Shown here: positions 1 through 7,190 of the stretch, in pieces
Numbering within the stretch: position 1 is the first letter of the stretch
How the letters are laid out: every line of letters starts with the position of its first letter
Assembly (NCBI RefSeq): GCF_008329525.1
Contig: NZ_NPKQ01000004.1
Span: forward strand, 124,001-188,000
Direction: 5' to 3'
DNA length: 64,000 nt
DNA from: Tardiphaga sp. P9-11
GTDB lineage: Bacteria; Pseudomonadota; Alphaproteobacteria; Rhizobiales; Xanthobacteraceae
The notes under the pieces: generated by a model
Told to the model about the DNA's origin: nothing
What the model saw: only the letters and a program-made list of their open reading frames with translations
Database searches by the model: none
Translations under genes and position numbers: made by a program

Positions 1-2158
1 TTTCCGGATGCTTGCCGATTTCGCGCGGCAGCGAGAGAAGCTTCAGCGCCATGTCTAGTTCGACATCGCTGGGCGATGTATTCTTCGGAATGCCCGCACG
101 CTTCGGCTTCTCGCCTTCCGCGTAGTCCTTGGCGTCGCCGAGCTGGATGTAAGGCCCGAAACGTCCAGCTTTCACGGCAACTTCCAGACCCGACACCGGA
201 TCGGGGCCGAGCACGCGATCGGCATTGGCGCCAGAGTCCGCTGCGAGCGGACGCGTGTAGCGGCATTCCGGATAGTTGGTGCAGCCGACAAAGGCGCCGA
301 ACTTTCCGGCCTTGAGGTTGAGCTTGCCGGTGCCGCAGGTCGGGCACTGGCGGGGATCGCCGCCATCTTCGCGCGGCGCGTAGATGTGCGGACCGAGCAT
401 TTCGTCGAGCGCGTCGAGCACCTGCGCCACGCGCAGATCCTTGATCTCGTCGACGGCGGCGATGAAGCCGGTCCAGAAGTCGCGCAGCACCTGCTGCCAG
501 GAGATCTCGTTGTTGGAGATCTTGTCGAGGTTTTCCTCGAGCGACGCCGTGAAGTCATACTCCACATATTTGGCAAAGAAATTTTCGAGGAACGCGACCA
601 CGACGCGGCCCTTGTCCTCGCCATAGAGGCGCTTCTTCTCGAGGCGCACATAGCCGCGCGCCTTCAGAACATCCAGGATCGATGCATAGGTCGAGGGACG
701 GCCGATGCCGAGCTCTTCCATCCGCTTGACCAGAGATGCTTCCGAGAAGCGCGGCGGCGGTTCGGTGAAATGCTGGGTGACCGCGAGGTTCTCTTTCTTC
801 AGCGCTTCGCCTTCGCTCATGGCGGGCAGGCGGCGTGAATCCTCGTCGTCGGCGTCGTCGTCCTTGCCTTCCTGATAGACCGCGAGAAAACCATCGAACT
901 TCACGACCTGACCGGTGGCGCGCAGTTCCAGCACGCGCGATCCTGCCTTCGCAGCGATGTCGACGGTGGTGCGCTCCATCTCGGCGGATTCCATCTGGCT
1001 GGCGACCGTGCGCATCCAGACGAGTTCATAGAGACGGAATTGATCGCTATCGAGCCGCGCCTTCAGGCTAGCCGGGCGACGCGACATGTCGGTGGGACGA
1101 ATGGCTTCATGCGCTTCCTGGGCGTTCTTGGCCTTGCTCGTATATTGGCGCGCGGCCTCCGGGACATATTGCTTGCCGTAGTCCTCGCCGATCACTTCGC
1201 GAGCCTGCGTGATCGCGGAACCGTCGATCGTCACGCCGTCGGTTCGCATATAGGTGATGAGACCGGTGGTCTCGCCGCCGATATCGATGCCTTCATAGAG
1301 GCGTTGCGCGATGCGCATCGTATGCGCCGGCGCAAAACCCAGTTTACGGCTGGCTTCCTGCTGCAGCGTCGATGTCGTGAACGGCGCCTGCGGATTGCGG
1401 CGCGCCGGCTTCGCATCGACAGTGGAGACAGTGAAATTCGCGGCCTCGATGGCCTTCTTGAAATCTTCGGCTTCGGCACCGGTGCCGATATCCAGACGCT
1501 GGATCTTCTTGCCGTCGGCGCCGACCAGGCGCGCTTCGAAGCTTTCGCCGCGCGGTGTCGCCAGTGTGGTCACCAGCGACCAGTATTCGCGGGGGACGAA
1601 CTTCTCGATTTCCTGCTCGCGGTCGCAGACCAGACGCAATGCGACCGACTGCACGCGGCCTGCGGAGCGGGCGCCGGGCAGCTTGCGCCACAGCACCGGA
1701 GAAAGCGTAAAGCCCACCAGATAATCGAGCGCGCGGCGCGCCATATACGCGTCGACCAGCGCGCCATCGATCTCGCGCGGGTTCTTCATCGCGTCGGTGA
1801 CGGCCTGCTTGGTGATCGCGTTGAACACCACGCGCTCGATCTTCTGGTCCTTCAGGGCGCGCTTCTGCTTGAGGACTTCGAGCACGTGCCACGAGATCGC
1901 TTCGCCTTCGCGGTCAGGGTCGGTCGCGAGAATGAGCTTGTCGGCGCCTTTGACGGCCTTGGCTATGTCGTTGAGCCGGCTGTTGGCCTTGGGGTCGATC
2001 TCCCAGATCATCTGGAAATTGGCGTCGGGATCGACCGATCCGTTCTTGGCGGGGAGGTCGCGGACATGGCCGAACGACGCCAGGACCTCATAGTCCTTGC
2101 CCAGATACTTGTTGATCGTCTTGGCCTTGGAAGGCGACTCGACAATGACGAGATTCAT
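1..2158 (-). CDS. topA: DNA topoisomerase I (3' end cut by window)
   Basis: Type IA topoisomerase that relaxes negatively supercoiled DNA through a transient 5'-phosphotyrosine. The reading frame runs from an ATG at 2158 to the window edge, giving about 719 residues and lacking the C-terminus. The Toprim domain is at the N-terminus, with Glu7 in VESPSKAK and the acidic DPDREGEA block near residues 80-87. The catalytic Tyr303 lies in GLITYMRTDG. A C4 zinc finger (CPTC...CTNYPEC) follows near residue 600, then the start of Topo I C-terminal repeats (KAGRFGPYIQLGD). The gene shares its strand with dprA, plsY, pyrC-like and pyrB further along. Confidence 0.97.
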   Translation of the reverse strand, partial: MNLVIVESPSKAKTINKYLGKDYEVLASFGHVRDLPAKNGSVDPDANFQMIWEIDPKANSRLNDIAKAVKGADKLILATDPDREGEAISWHVLEVLKQKRALKDQKIERVVFNAITKQAVTDAMKNPREIDGALVDAYMARRALDYLVGFTLSPVLWRKLPGARSAGRVQSVALRLVCDREQEIEKFVPREYWSLVTTLATPRGESFEARLVGADGKKIQRLDIGTGAEAEDFKKAIEAANFTVSTVDAKPARRNPQAPFTTSTLQQEASRKLGFAPAHTMRIAQRLYEGIDIGGETTGLITYMRTDGVTIDGSAITQAREVIGEDYGKQYVPEAARQYTSKAKNAQEAHEAIRPTDMSRRPASLKARLDSDQFRLYELVWMRTVASQMESAEMERTTVDIAAKAGSRVLELRATGQVVKFDGFLAVYQEGKDDDADDEDSRRLPAMSEGEALKKENLAVTQHFTEPPPRFSEASLVKRMEELGIGRPSTYASILDVLKARGYVRLEKKRLYGEDKGRVVVAFLENFFAKYVEYDFTASLEENLDKISNNEISWQQVLRDFWTGFIAAVDEIKDLRVAQVLDALDEMLGPHIYAPREDGGDPRQCPTCGTGKLNLKAGKFGAFVGCTNYPECRYTRPLAADSGANADRVLGPDPVSGLEVAVKAGRFGPYIQLGDAKDYAEGEKPKRAGIPKNTSPSDVELDMALKLLSLPREIGKHPE

Positions 2159-2283
2159 GTGATTCCAATAACTTAAAGGGGGAATCCGGCTTGGGTCTGC
2201 GAGAGTCGCGCCAGCCGTTTCGCGGCGAACATGGGTGCGAAGGGGGCCCGTGTCAAATCGTGAGTTGTTGATGGCCGCGTCTG

Positions 2284-2322
2284 TTGGTTCCCAACCAATT
2301 ACCAAGGGTTGTAAAATACAAC
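2284..2322. promoter_or_regulatory. Two tandem short palindromes upstream of a small gene
   Basis: TTGGTT-CCC-AACCAA (2284-2298) and GTTGTA-AAA-TACAAC (2308-2322) are both perfect dyads. They lie 10 nt apart in the spacer between divergent topA and the small ORF at 2385. They could be operators or leader hairpins. No protein can be assigned, although a TGTA/TACA core is common in operators of helix-turn-helix repressors. Confidence 0.35.
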
Positions 2323-2384
2323 TATTAAGGGTATGATTTGATGCTTCGTTGGTGCTGATTTCGCCCGGACTGCCCGGGTAGGGA

Positions 2385-2597
2385 ATGCCTATGACACCGC
2401 CCATTCCGGACGATCAGGCGCAGGGCGATGGCGGACCCGAGGAGGCGGCTCTTTATATAAAGAGTGCGGTCCGCGATCTGTCGCGCATGGCGCGCCGCCA
2501 TCATCACGACATGCTCGCTTACCTCTTGGACATGGTGCATCTGGAAACCGAGGAGGTTTTGCGGCTGAGGGGCCTGCGCAAGCCCTCAGGCAGTTGA
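2385..2597 (+). CDS. Small hypothetical protein, 70 aa
   Basis: Unrecognised short protein diverging from topA. The N-terminus is proline- and aspartate-rich. Residues 22-65 look like amphipathic helix, including RMARRHHHDMLAYLLDMVHLETEEVLRLR with a histidine triplet. No signal peptide or membrane segment is seen. ATG codons at 2385 and 2391 are both possible, with a weak GGGTAGGGA stretch just upstream. Its last 12 nt overlap the end of the HxlR gene on the other strand. Coding status rests on composition and position only. Confidence 0.5.
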   Translation: MPMTPPIPDDQAQGDGGPEEAALYIKSAVRDLSRMARRHHHDMLAYLLDMVHLETEEVLRLRGLRKPSGS

Positions 2598-3035
2598 GGG
2601 CACAATCGTGGTGTCGCCATAGCCGAGCAACGTGCCGTCGGCCGCATGTAGTTCCAGCTTCTTGATCTGCTTGCCGGTCTTGCGATCGACCATGATGGTC
2701 GTCGGTTCGCCAGGTTTGAAAGCATAGTCCTCTCCCCATTGACGCAGCGCCACCATGATTGGATGGACCGCCTGGCCTTTCGCGGTCAGGACATAGTCCT
2801 GATAGGCGCTGCCGTCGGCTGCCGGCTCTAGTTTCAGGATGCCGTCCTCCACGAGGGCTTTCAGCCTGACGGCGAGAATGTTTTTCGCCAGTCCGAGACT
2901 CTTCTGGAACTCGCCGAAGCGCCGTGCCCCCAGCATGGCGTCGCGGATGATCATCATCGTCCAGCAGTCGCCGATCACCTCCACGGAGCGGGCGACCGGG
3001 CAGGTGGAGTCCTTGAGACTGGTGCGTTTGGCCAT
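2586..3035 (-). CDS. HxlR-family transcriptional regulator
   Basis: A 149-residue MarR-like winged-helix DNA-binding protein of the HxlR type. The family signature is plain: CPVARSVEVIGDCWTMMIIRDAMLGARRFGEFQ, then LAKNILAVRLKALVEDGIL as the recognition-helix region. Cys12 sits where redox- and quinone-sensing HxlR proteins such as YodB and QorR carry their sensing cysteine. The C-terminal 50 residues extend beyond the minimal family length. The gene diverges from an SDR dehydrogenase, with two matching operators in the shared spacer, so it probably represses that enzyme and itself (inference). Confidence 0.9.
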   Translation of the reverse strand: MAKRTSLKDSTCPVARSVEVIGDCWTMMIIRDAMLGARRFGEFQKSLGLAKNILAVRLKALVEDGILKLEPAADGSAYQDYVLTAKGQAVHPIMVALRQWGEDYAFKPGEPTTIMVDRKTGKQIKKLELHAADGTLLGYGDTTIVPSTA

Positions 3036-3085
3036 GCGACTTTCCAGCGGCGGAAAAAAGAAAATCTTGCGATCGACTGGTCGAG

Positions 3086-3104
3086 TGGTTGCATTATGAA
3101 ACCA
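3086..3104. promoter_or_regulatory. Operator copy 1, TGGTT-N9-AACCA
   Basis: A 19-bp dyad TGGTTgCATtATGaAACCA. It is symmetric apart from the central base and one mismatched pair, and lies between the divergent HxlR and SDR genes. The same arms and spacing recur at 3124-3142, 38 bp away centre to centre. It is probably the binding site of the adjacent HxlR regulator. Confidence 0.6.
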
Positions 3105-3123
3105 TTTACTCTAGATGTCCATG

Positions 3124-3142
3124 TGGTTTTAAAAAGCAACCA
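3124..3142. promoter_or_regulatory. Operator copy 2, TGGTT-N9-AACCA
   Basis: Second copy of the 19-bp site. The arms extend by one base pair to GTGGTT-N9-AACCAC (3123-3143). It ends 9 nt before the SDR ribosome-binding site (AGGAG, 3152-3156), so occupancy should block transcription of the SDR gene. Confidence 0.6.
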
Positions 3143-3163
3143 CTTGATCATCAGGAGATCATC

Positions 3164-3937
3164 ATGCGTTTGGCGAACAAGACGGCGCTCATTACGGGCG
3201 GTAACAGCGGCATCGGACTGACTACGGCCAGGCTCTTCGTCGCGGAGGGCGCCAAGGTCGCCATCACCGGCCGCGACAAGGCCAAGCTGGACGCGGCGGT
3301 GGCCGAACTCGGCCCGAATGCGATCGGCATCGTGGCCGACGCGACTGACATCGCTGCCACCGAGAATGCCGTGGCCAAAGCTGTCGAGAAATTCGGCAAG
3401 CTCGACATCGTGTTCGCCAATGCCGGCATCAGCGCGCATACGCCAGTGGGTGGCACCGCGCTCGATGTGTTCGAGTCCGTCTTGAAGACCAACATCACCG
3501 CGGTATTCTTCACCGTGCAGGCAGCCGTTGCGCATCTCAATGATGGCGCGTCGATCATTCTCAACGGCTCGGTAATCTCGGTGCTCGGCAATCCCGGCTA
3601 TGCCGCCTATGCTGCCAGCAAGGCCGGTGTGCGCGCCATGGCCCGCGTGATGGCGTCCGAACTGTCGCCGCGCAATATCCGCGTCAACGTGGTCTCGCCC
3701 GGTGGCACGACGACACCGATCTGGGATCGCACCGCGCCGACGCCGGAAGCCAAGGTGGCGCTGGAGGCCAGGATTTCGCAGACCATTCCGCTCGGTCGTT
3801 TCGGCAAGCCCGAAGAGGTCGCCAAGACGGTGCTGTTTCTGGCATCCGATGATTCATCGAACGTGCAGGGGGCAGAGATTTTTGTCGATGGCGGCGTCAC
3901 GTCATCGCCAGCCGGCGCGCCGGCGTTTCGTGGCTGA
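3164..3937 (+). CDS. SDR-family NAD(P)-dependent oxidoreductase
   Basis: A 257-residue classical short-chain dehydrogenase. The Rossmann nucleotide-binding motif TGGNSGIG is at residues 11-18, the NAG motif follows (FANAGIS), and the catalytic YxxxK is in YAAYAASKAG. The C-terminus ends VDGG as in the FabG-like subgroup. The ATG at 3164 is chosen over an upstream in-frame start because AGGAG lies 7 nt before it and homology begins there. The substrate is unknown. The divergent HxlR regulator and operators suggest induction by a reactive carbonyl or quinone (inference). Confidence 0.93.
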   Translation: MRLANKTALITGGNSGIGLTTARLFVAEGAKVAITGRDKAKLDAAVAELGPNAIGIVADATDIAATENAVAKAVEKFGKLDIVFANAGISAHTPVGGTALDVFESVLKTNITAVFFTVQAAVAHLNDGASIILNGSVISVLGNPGYAAYAASKAGVRAMARVMASELSPRNIRVNVVSPGGTTTPIWDRTAPTPEAKVALEARISQTIPLGRFGKPEEVAKTVLFLASDDSSNVQGAEIFVDGGVTSSPAGAPAFRG

Positions 3938-3971
3938 TCGCTGATCAAACAGTACAAGAGTGCCGGCGTGT

Positions 3972-3987
3972 CTCGAACGCGTTCGAG
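3972..3987. promoter_or_regulatory. Perfect 16-bp palindrome CTCGAACG/CGTTCGAG
   Basis: A gapless perfect dyad between the SDR stop (3937) and the small membrane-protein gene (4088). It has no T-tract, so a terminator is unlikely. It may be an operator for the downstream small gene, but no regulator can be named. Confidence 0.3.
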
Positions 3988-4087
3988 GTATGTCGGTATC
4001 TCCTGAAGATAATGTTTGGATGTGCTGAACCATTGTGGCTGCCGGTTAGACATTTGAAGCGGGCTGAAGCGACGCACAGGAGGCCAC

Positions 4088-4243
4088 ATGACCAAAGTCG
4101 CGCGCATCTCCGAACCTGCGGTCATCTCTACACGTACCGAAAGTCACCCACTCATTACGATCGCGCTGTTTAGCGCAATCGGCCTGTTGATCTCATTGAC
4201 CGTTCTGTTGCTCGATAAATATGTGCCGGGTGAGTGGTTCTGA
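4088..4243 (+). CDS. Small single-pass membrane protein, 51 aa
   Basis: A short ORF with a strong ribosome-binding site (AGGAGG, 4079-4084) just before its ATG. The first 22 residues are polar (MTKVARISEP...), followed by a hydrophobic helix of about 20 residues (ITIALFSAIGLLISLTVLLL) and a short tail DKYVPGEWF. The layout indicates a single-pass inner-membrane protein, probably with the N-terminus inside. The function is unknown. It stands alone between the SDR gene and a convergent azoreductase. Confidence 0.65.
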   Translation: MTKVARISEPAVISTRTESHPLITIALFSAIGLLISLTVLLLDKYVPGEWF

Positions 4244-4270
4244 GATCTCTCTTCCCGACGAGCAAAACCG

Positions 4271-4294
4271 CTTGAACCGGCGAACCGGTTCAAG
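4271..4294. terminator. Hairpin between convergent genes
   Basis: A perfect 10-bp stem CTTGAACCGG / CCGGTTCAAG with a CGAA loop lies between the stop of the small membrane gene and the stop of azoR. It has no T-run on either side. It is a candidate bidirectional terminator or a REP-like palindrome. Confidence 0.45.
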
Positions 4295-4314
4295 CCTGCT
4301 ATGGCCGTGCTGGC

Positions 4315-4923
4315 TTAAGCCGCGCGTAAATCAGTGGCCGCCTGCAGTGCCGCGGCGATAGCCTTTTCGCGATGGTCGGGTCCAGCCTGAACGCCATCGG
4401 CGGCAATGATCTCAAGATTGGTGACGCCGATGAAGCCGAACACGCTACGCAGATAGGTCTCGACATGTTCGTAGGCAGCGGCCGGCGCACCGGCGCCGTA
4501 GAAGTTGCCGCGCGACACCGCGATGATCACGCGCTTGCCGCCGGCCAGGCCTTCCACACCGGTGGCGCTGTATTTGAATGTCTTTCCCGCCACAGCGATG
4601 CGATCAATCCAGGCCTTGAGCTGGCTCGGGATCGAGAAATTGTACATCGGCGCGCCGATGACCACGACATTGGCGGCCAGGAATTCTTCGAGCACGGCCT
4701 GGCCCGCGGCAAGGTCGGGCTGCAACGCGGCGTCGGCCGGAACACCTTGCGCGGCGGCAAGATGGGAACCGGACAGGTGGCCCAGCGGGGCTGAGGCCAC
4801 GTCGCGGTAAGTGATGTCGAGGCCGGGTGTGGCCTTGGCCAGCCGATCGACAACGGCGGCGGAGACCTGCCGGCTGATGGAATTGTGCCCGAGTACGCTG
4901 GAATCGATATGGAGCAGTTTCAT
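4315..4923 (-). CDS. azoR: FMN-dependent NADH-azoreductase
   Basis: A 202-residue flavodoxin-fold enzyme that reduces azo dyes and, physiologically, quinones by two-electron transfer. The N-terminus [19 protein letters not shown] is the FMN-phosphate-binding loop of the family, [20 protein letters not shown] is the flavin/dimer region, and VSRGNFYG follows. The length matches AzoR (about 200). A GAGGTGA ribosome-binding site precedes the ATG at 4923. It diverges from a second HxlR regulator, an arrangement resembling Bacillus azoR1/YodB quinone control (inference). Confidence 0.93.
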   Translation of the reverse strand: MKLLHIDSSVLGHNSISRQVSAAVVDRLAKATPGLDITYRDVASAPLGHLSGSHLAAAQGVPADAALQPDLAAGQAVLEEFLAANVVVIGAPMYNFSIPSQLKAWIDRIAVAGKTFKYSATGVEGLAGGKRVIIAVSRGNFYGAGAPAAAYEHVETYLRSVFGFIGVTNLEIIAADGVQAGPDHREKAIAAALQAATDLRAA

Positions 4924-4926
4924 GTG

Positions 4927-4970
4927 GTCACCTCATGGTATAAGTTTGTAACTGACGCTACATGAGTGAC
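4927..4970. promoter_or_regulatory. Imperfect inverted repeat in azoR/HxlR spacer
   Basis: GTCAC(C)TCATG (4927-4937) and CATGAGTGAC (4961-4970) are inverted copies apart from one extra base, with 23 nt between them. The left arm includes the azoR ribosome-binding site, so part of the match may be chance. It is a weak candidate operator for the divergent HxlR regulator. Confidence 0.3.
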
Positions 4971-4999
4971 TGGCTGAAACCGCACAAGAAGGAACAATT

Positions 5000-5401
5000 T
5001 TGAAACCCGAGCACAAAAAGGTGCCTGCTTTGCCGGCTATTCCGCATCAGGAGAGCGACTGCCGCGGCGTCGCCTCGGTGCTGGCGCGCGTCGGCGACAA
5101 GTGGAGCGTGCTGGTGATCATGCTGCTCGGCGACGGCCCGCGGCGCTTCAACGAGTTGAAGCGGATGATCGGCGGCATCTCGCAGCGGATGTTGACCCTG
5201 ACCTTGCGCGGGCTTGAACGCGATGGCTTGGTCACGCGCACGGTATTTCCGACGGTACCGCCCCGTGTGGATTATGAACTCACGGATCTCGGCCGAGGCC
5301 TGAGCGATCCCGTCATGAAACTCGGCGCATGGGCGCATCAACATCTCCCCGATATCGACACCGCGCGAAAGAATTTCGACGGGCGCAATTTGGAGGATTG
5401 A
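5000..5401 (+). CDS. HxlR-family transcriptional regulator (azoR-linked)
   Basis: A 133-residue winged-helix regulator. The core CRGVASVLARVGDKWSVLVIMLLGDGPRRFNELKRMIGGISQRMLTLTLRGLERDGLV is the HxlR signature. Cys21 is placed like the redox-sensing cysteine of YodB-type proteins. The start is TTG at 5000, supported by AGAAGGA about 8 nt upstream; no in-frame ATG precedes the domain. It diverges from azoR across 76 nt, so it is the likely repressor of azoR, released by quinones or electrophiles (inference). Confidence 0.9.
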   Translation: MKPEHKKVPALPAIPHQESDCRGVASVLARVGDKWSVLVIMLLGDGPRRFNELKRMIGGISQRMLTLTLRGLERDGLVTRTVFPTVPPRVDYELTDLGRGLSDPVMKLGAWAHQHLPDIDTARKNFDGRNLED

Positions 5402-5405
5402 GTCC

Positions 5406-6548
5406 TCAGATCATCGACACCAACCCTCCGCCATGACGCTCCAGCCGTCCGGCAAGCTCGAGCTCCAGCAGCACGATGCGGACCGTAGAGGCCGACGTGC
5501 CGGCGAGGCGGATGAGGTCGTCGATGCCGACCGGGCTTGGACCGAGCAGGGCGATGACGTGCGCGCGGTCGCTGCTGTCCGGCTCGTCGAATGACGAGAC
5601 ATCATCGGGCTCACGGTTCGGGAGCCCGATCGGCCGCTCCATGATTGGCGCGACGGCGTTGATCACGTCCGATGCTTCGGTCACCAGCGCCGCGCCTTGC
5701 TTGATAAGGTCGTTGGTGCCGGCGGCGCGGGGATCGAGCGGCGAGCCCGGCACCGCAAACACTTCGCGGCCCTGTTCGGCAGCCATCCGTGCGGTAATCA
5801 ACGAGCCCGAGCGATGCGCCGCTTCGATGACCACGACGCCGAGTGCGGCGCCCGAGATCAGGCGATTGCGGCGGGGAAAATCGCGGGCGCGCGGGACATG
5901 GCCGAGGGGCATTTCGGAGATCGCTCCTCCACTTTCCAGAAGCGCAAACAGTAGGTCTTCGTGTTCGGGCGGATAGATCCTGTCATGACCGCCGGCCAGC
6001 ACCGCGACGGTGCCTGCATTCAGGCTGGCGCGATGCGCGGCCTGATCGATACCGCGTGCGAGGCCCGACACGATCATGAAACCGGCGTCGCCGAGATCGC
6101 GCGCCAGTCTCTCCGCGAACTTTAGTCCCGCGCCGGACGCGTTGCGCGAGCCAACGATGGCGATCATCGGCCGCATCAGCGCATCCATCTTGCCGCGGAT
6201 GCCGAGCAGCGGCGGTGCATCGTCGATCCCCGCCAATCGCGGCGGGTAGCCGGGTTCGCCCGGGGCCACGACCACAATGCCGATCTTGCGTCCGAGGTCG
6301 AGTTCACGCTGTGCATCGTCGGGGCTGCAGATCCGGCCGGCGCGGGCAGCACCGCCGCGGCGCGCCAGATCCGGCAATCGCTCCAGCGCGGCGCGGGCGC
6401 TGCCGAAGTGGTTGATCAACGATCGAAAGGTACGCGGCCCCACATTGTCGCTGCGGATCAGCCGCAGCCAGTCGAGCCGCTGAGCGTCCGTGAGTTGTGT
6501 GCTGCCCTGCGAGATAGTGTCCAAGCGCTGATCCCCCAGCGCAAGCAT
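5406..6548 (-). CDS. dprA: DNA-processing protein DprA
   Basis: A 380-residue cytoplasmic protein that loads RecA onto incoming single-stranded DNA during natural transformation. An N-terminal SAM/HhH-like region (residues 20-90) precedes the extended Rossmann fold with the hallmarks [46 protein letters not shown] and [29 protein letters not shown]-terminal winged-helix (DMLA3-like) domain starts near residue 325. The stop is 4 nt from the convergent HxlR gene. It lies on the plsY/topA strand but is separated from both by inserted genes. Confidence 0.97.
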   Translation of the reverse strand: MLALGDQRLDTISQGSTQLTDAQRLDWLRLIRSDNVGPRTFRSLINHFGSARAALERLPDLARRGGAARAGRICSPDDAQRELDLGRKIGIVVVAPGEPGYPPRLAGIDDAPPLLGIRGKMDALMRPMIAIVGSRNASGAGLKFAERLARDLGDAGFMIVSGLARGIDQAAHRASLNAGTVAVLAGGHDRIYPPEHEDLLFALLESGGAISEMPLGHVPRARDFPRRNRLISGAALGVVVIEAAHRSGSLITARMAAEQGREVFAVPGSPLDPRAAGTNDLIKQGAALVTEASDVINAVAPIMERPIGLPNREPDDVSSFDEPDSSDRAHVIALLGPSPVGIDDLIRLAGTSASTVRIVLLELELAGRLERHGGGLVSMI

Positions 6549-6619
6549 CTATCAACTTGAGGGTGCATTCAATTGACATTCGTACTTAAGGTGCGAGAGT
6601 AGGGGTAAGCCCGGATGGC

Positions 6620-7096
6620 TTGTGTTCAGTGATGGCAATGCTTTGGGACGTGAACAACTTCCAGCGGATCGGCGCATCGAGCAACGCCGCCGTTGGGCGT
6701 GAGTTCGAGGACGCGGCGCAGATCTTCTTTCATTCCGAGGGCGTGCAGCTTGCGCGCAATTTCGTCGTGCCCGTCGGCCACCGGCTGCAGAAGAACAAGC
6801 GCTTCGATCTCGGCAGCGCCAGCCCGCGCATCCTAGTGGAGTGCAAGTCCTACACCTGGACAGTGTCCGGCAATCGGCCGAGCGCCAAGATCCGCGGCAT
6901 GAACGAAGCCATGCTGCTGTTCGGTGCGGCGCCCCGCGACTATCGGAAGATTCTGTTCGTGCTCAAACATCTTCACCCGCATTCGAAGGTGAGTCTGATC
7001 TCGCACTATATCAAGAACAACGGCCACCTGATCAGCCGCGGCATCGAGATCTGGGAGTTCGATCTCGATGCGCGGCAGGGCGCACGGGTGTTTTGA
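6620..7096 (+). CDS. Orphan PD-(D/E)XK nuclease-fold protein
   Basis: Not a named family. Residues 54-80 carry the signature of the restriction-endonuclease-like fold: Asp63 in KRFDLG, then Glu74-Cys-Lys76 in ILVECKSY, with a preceding helix containing Glu28/Glu30 (GREFEDAAQIFF). Lys/Arg-rich segments follow. The length, 158 residues, fits a single domain with no methyltransferase or helicase partner nearby. TTG at 6620 is used because AGGGG lies upstream; ATG at 6632 or 6638 is equally possible. It diverges from dprA. It may act on DNA, but that is inference from the fold signature only. Confidence 0.6.
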   Translation: MCSVMAMLWDVNNFQRIGASSNAAVGREFEDAAQIFFHSEGVQLARNFVVPVGHRLQKNKRFDLGSASPRILVECKSYTWTVSGNRPSAKIRGMNEAMLLFGAAPRDYRKILFVLKHLHPHSKVSLISHYIKNNGHLISRGIEIWEFDLDARQGARVF

Positions 7097-7190
7097 GCGC
7101 GTGCGCCGGAACGCTTGTGGTTGTTTTGGGTGATGAACTATTTCGGCCAGCGGATCACTAACAGCTGCATTCACAGCAGCGAGCTCCGTC

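Noticed and set aside
1040-2176. A 378-codon plus-strand frame within topA
   Set aside because: Antisense shadow of topA, which has all type IA motifs.
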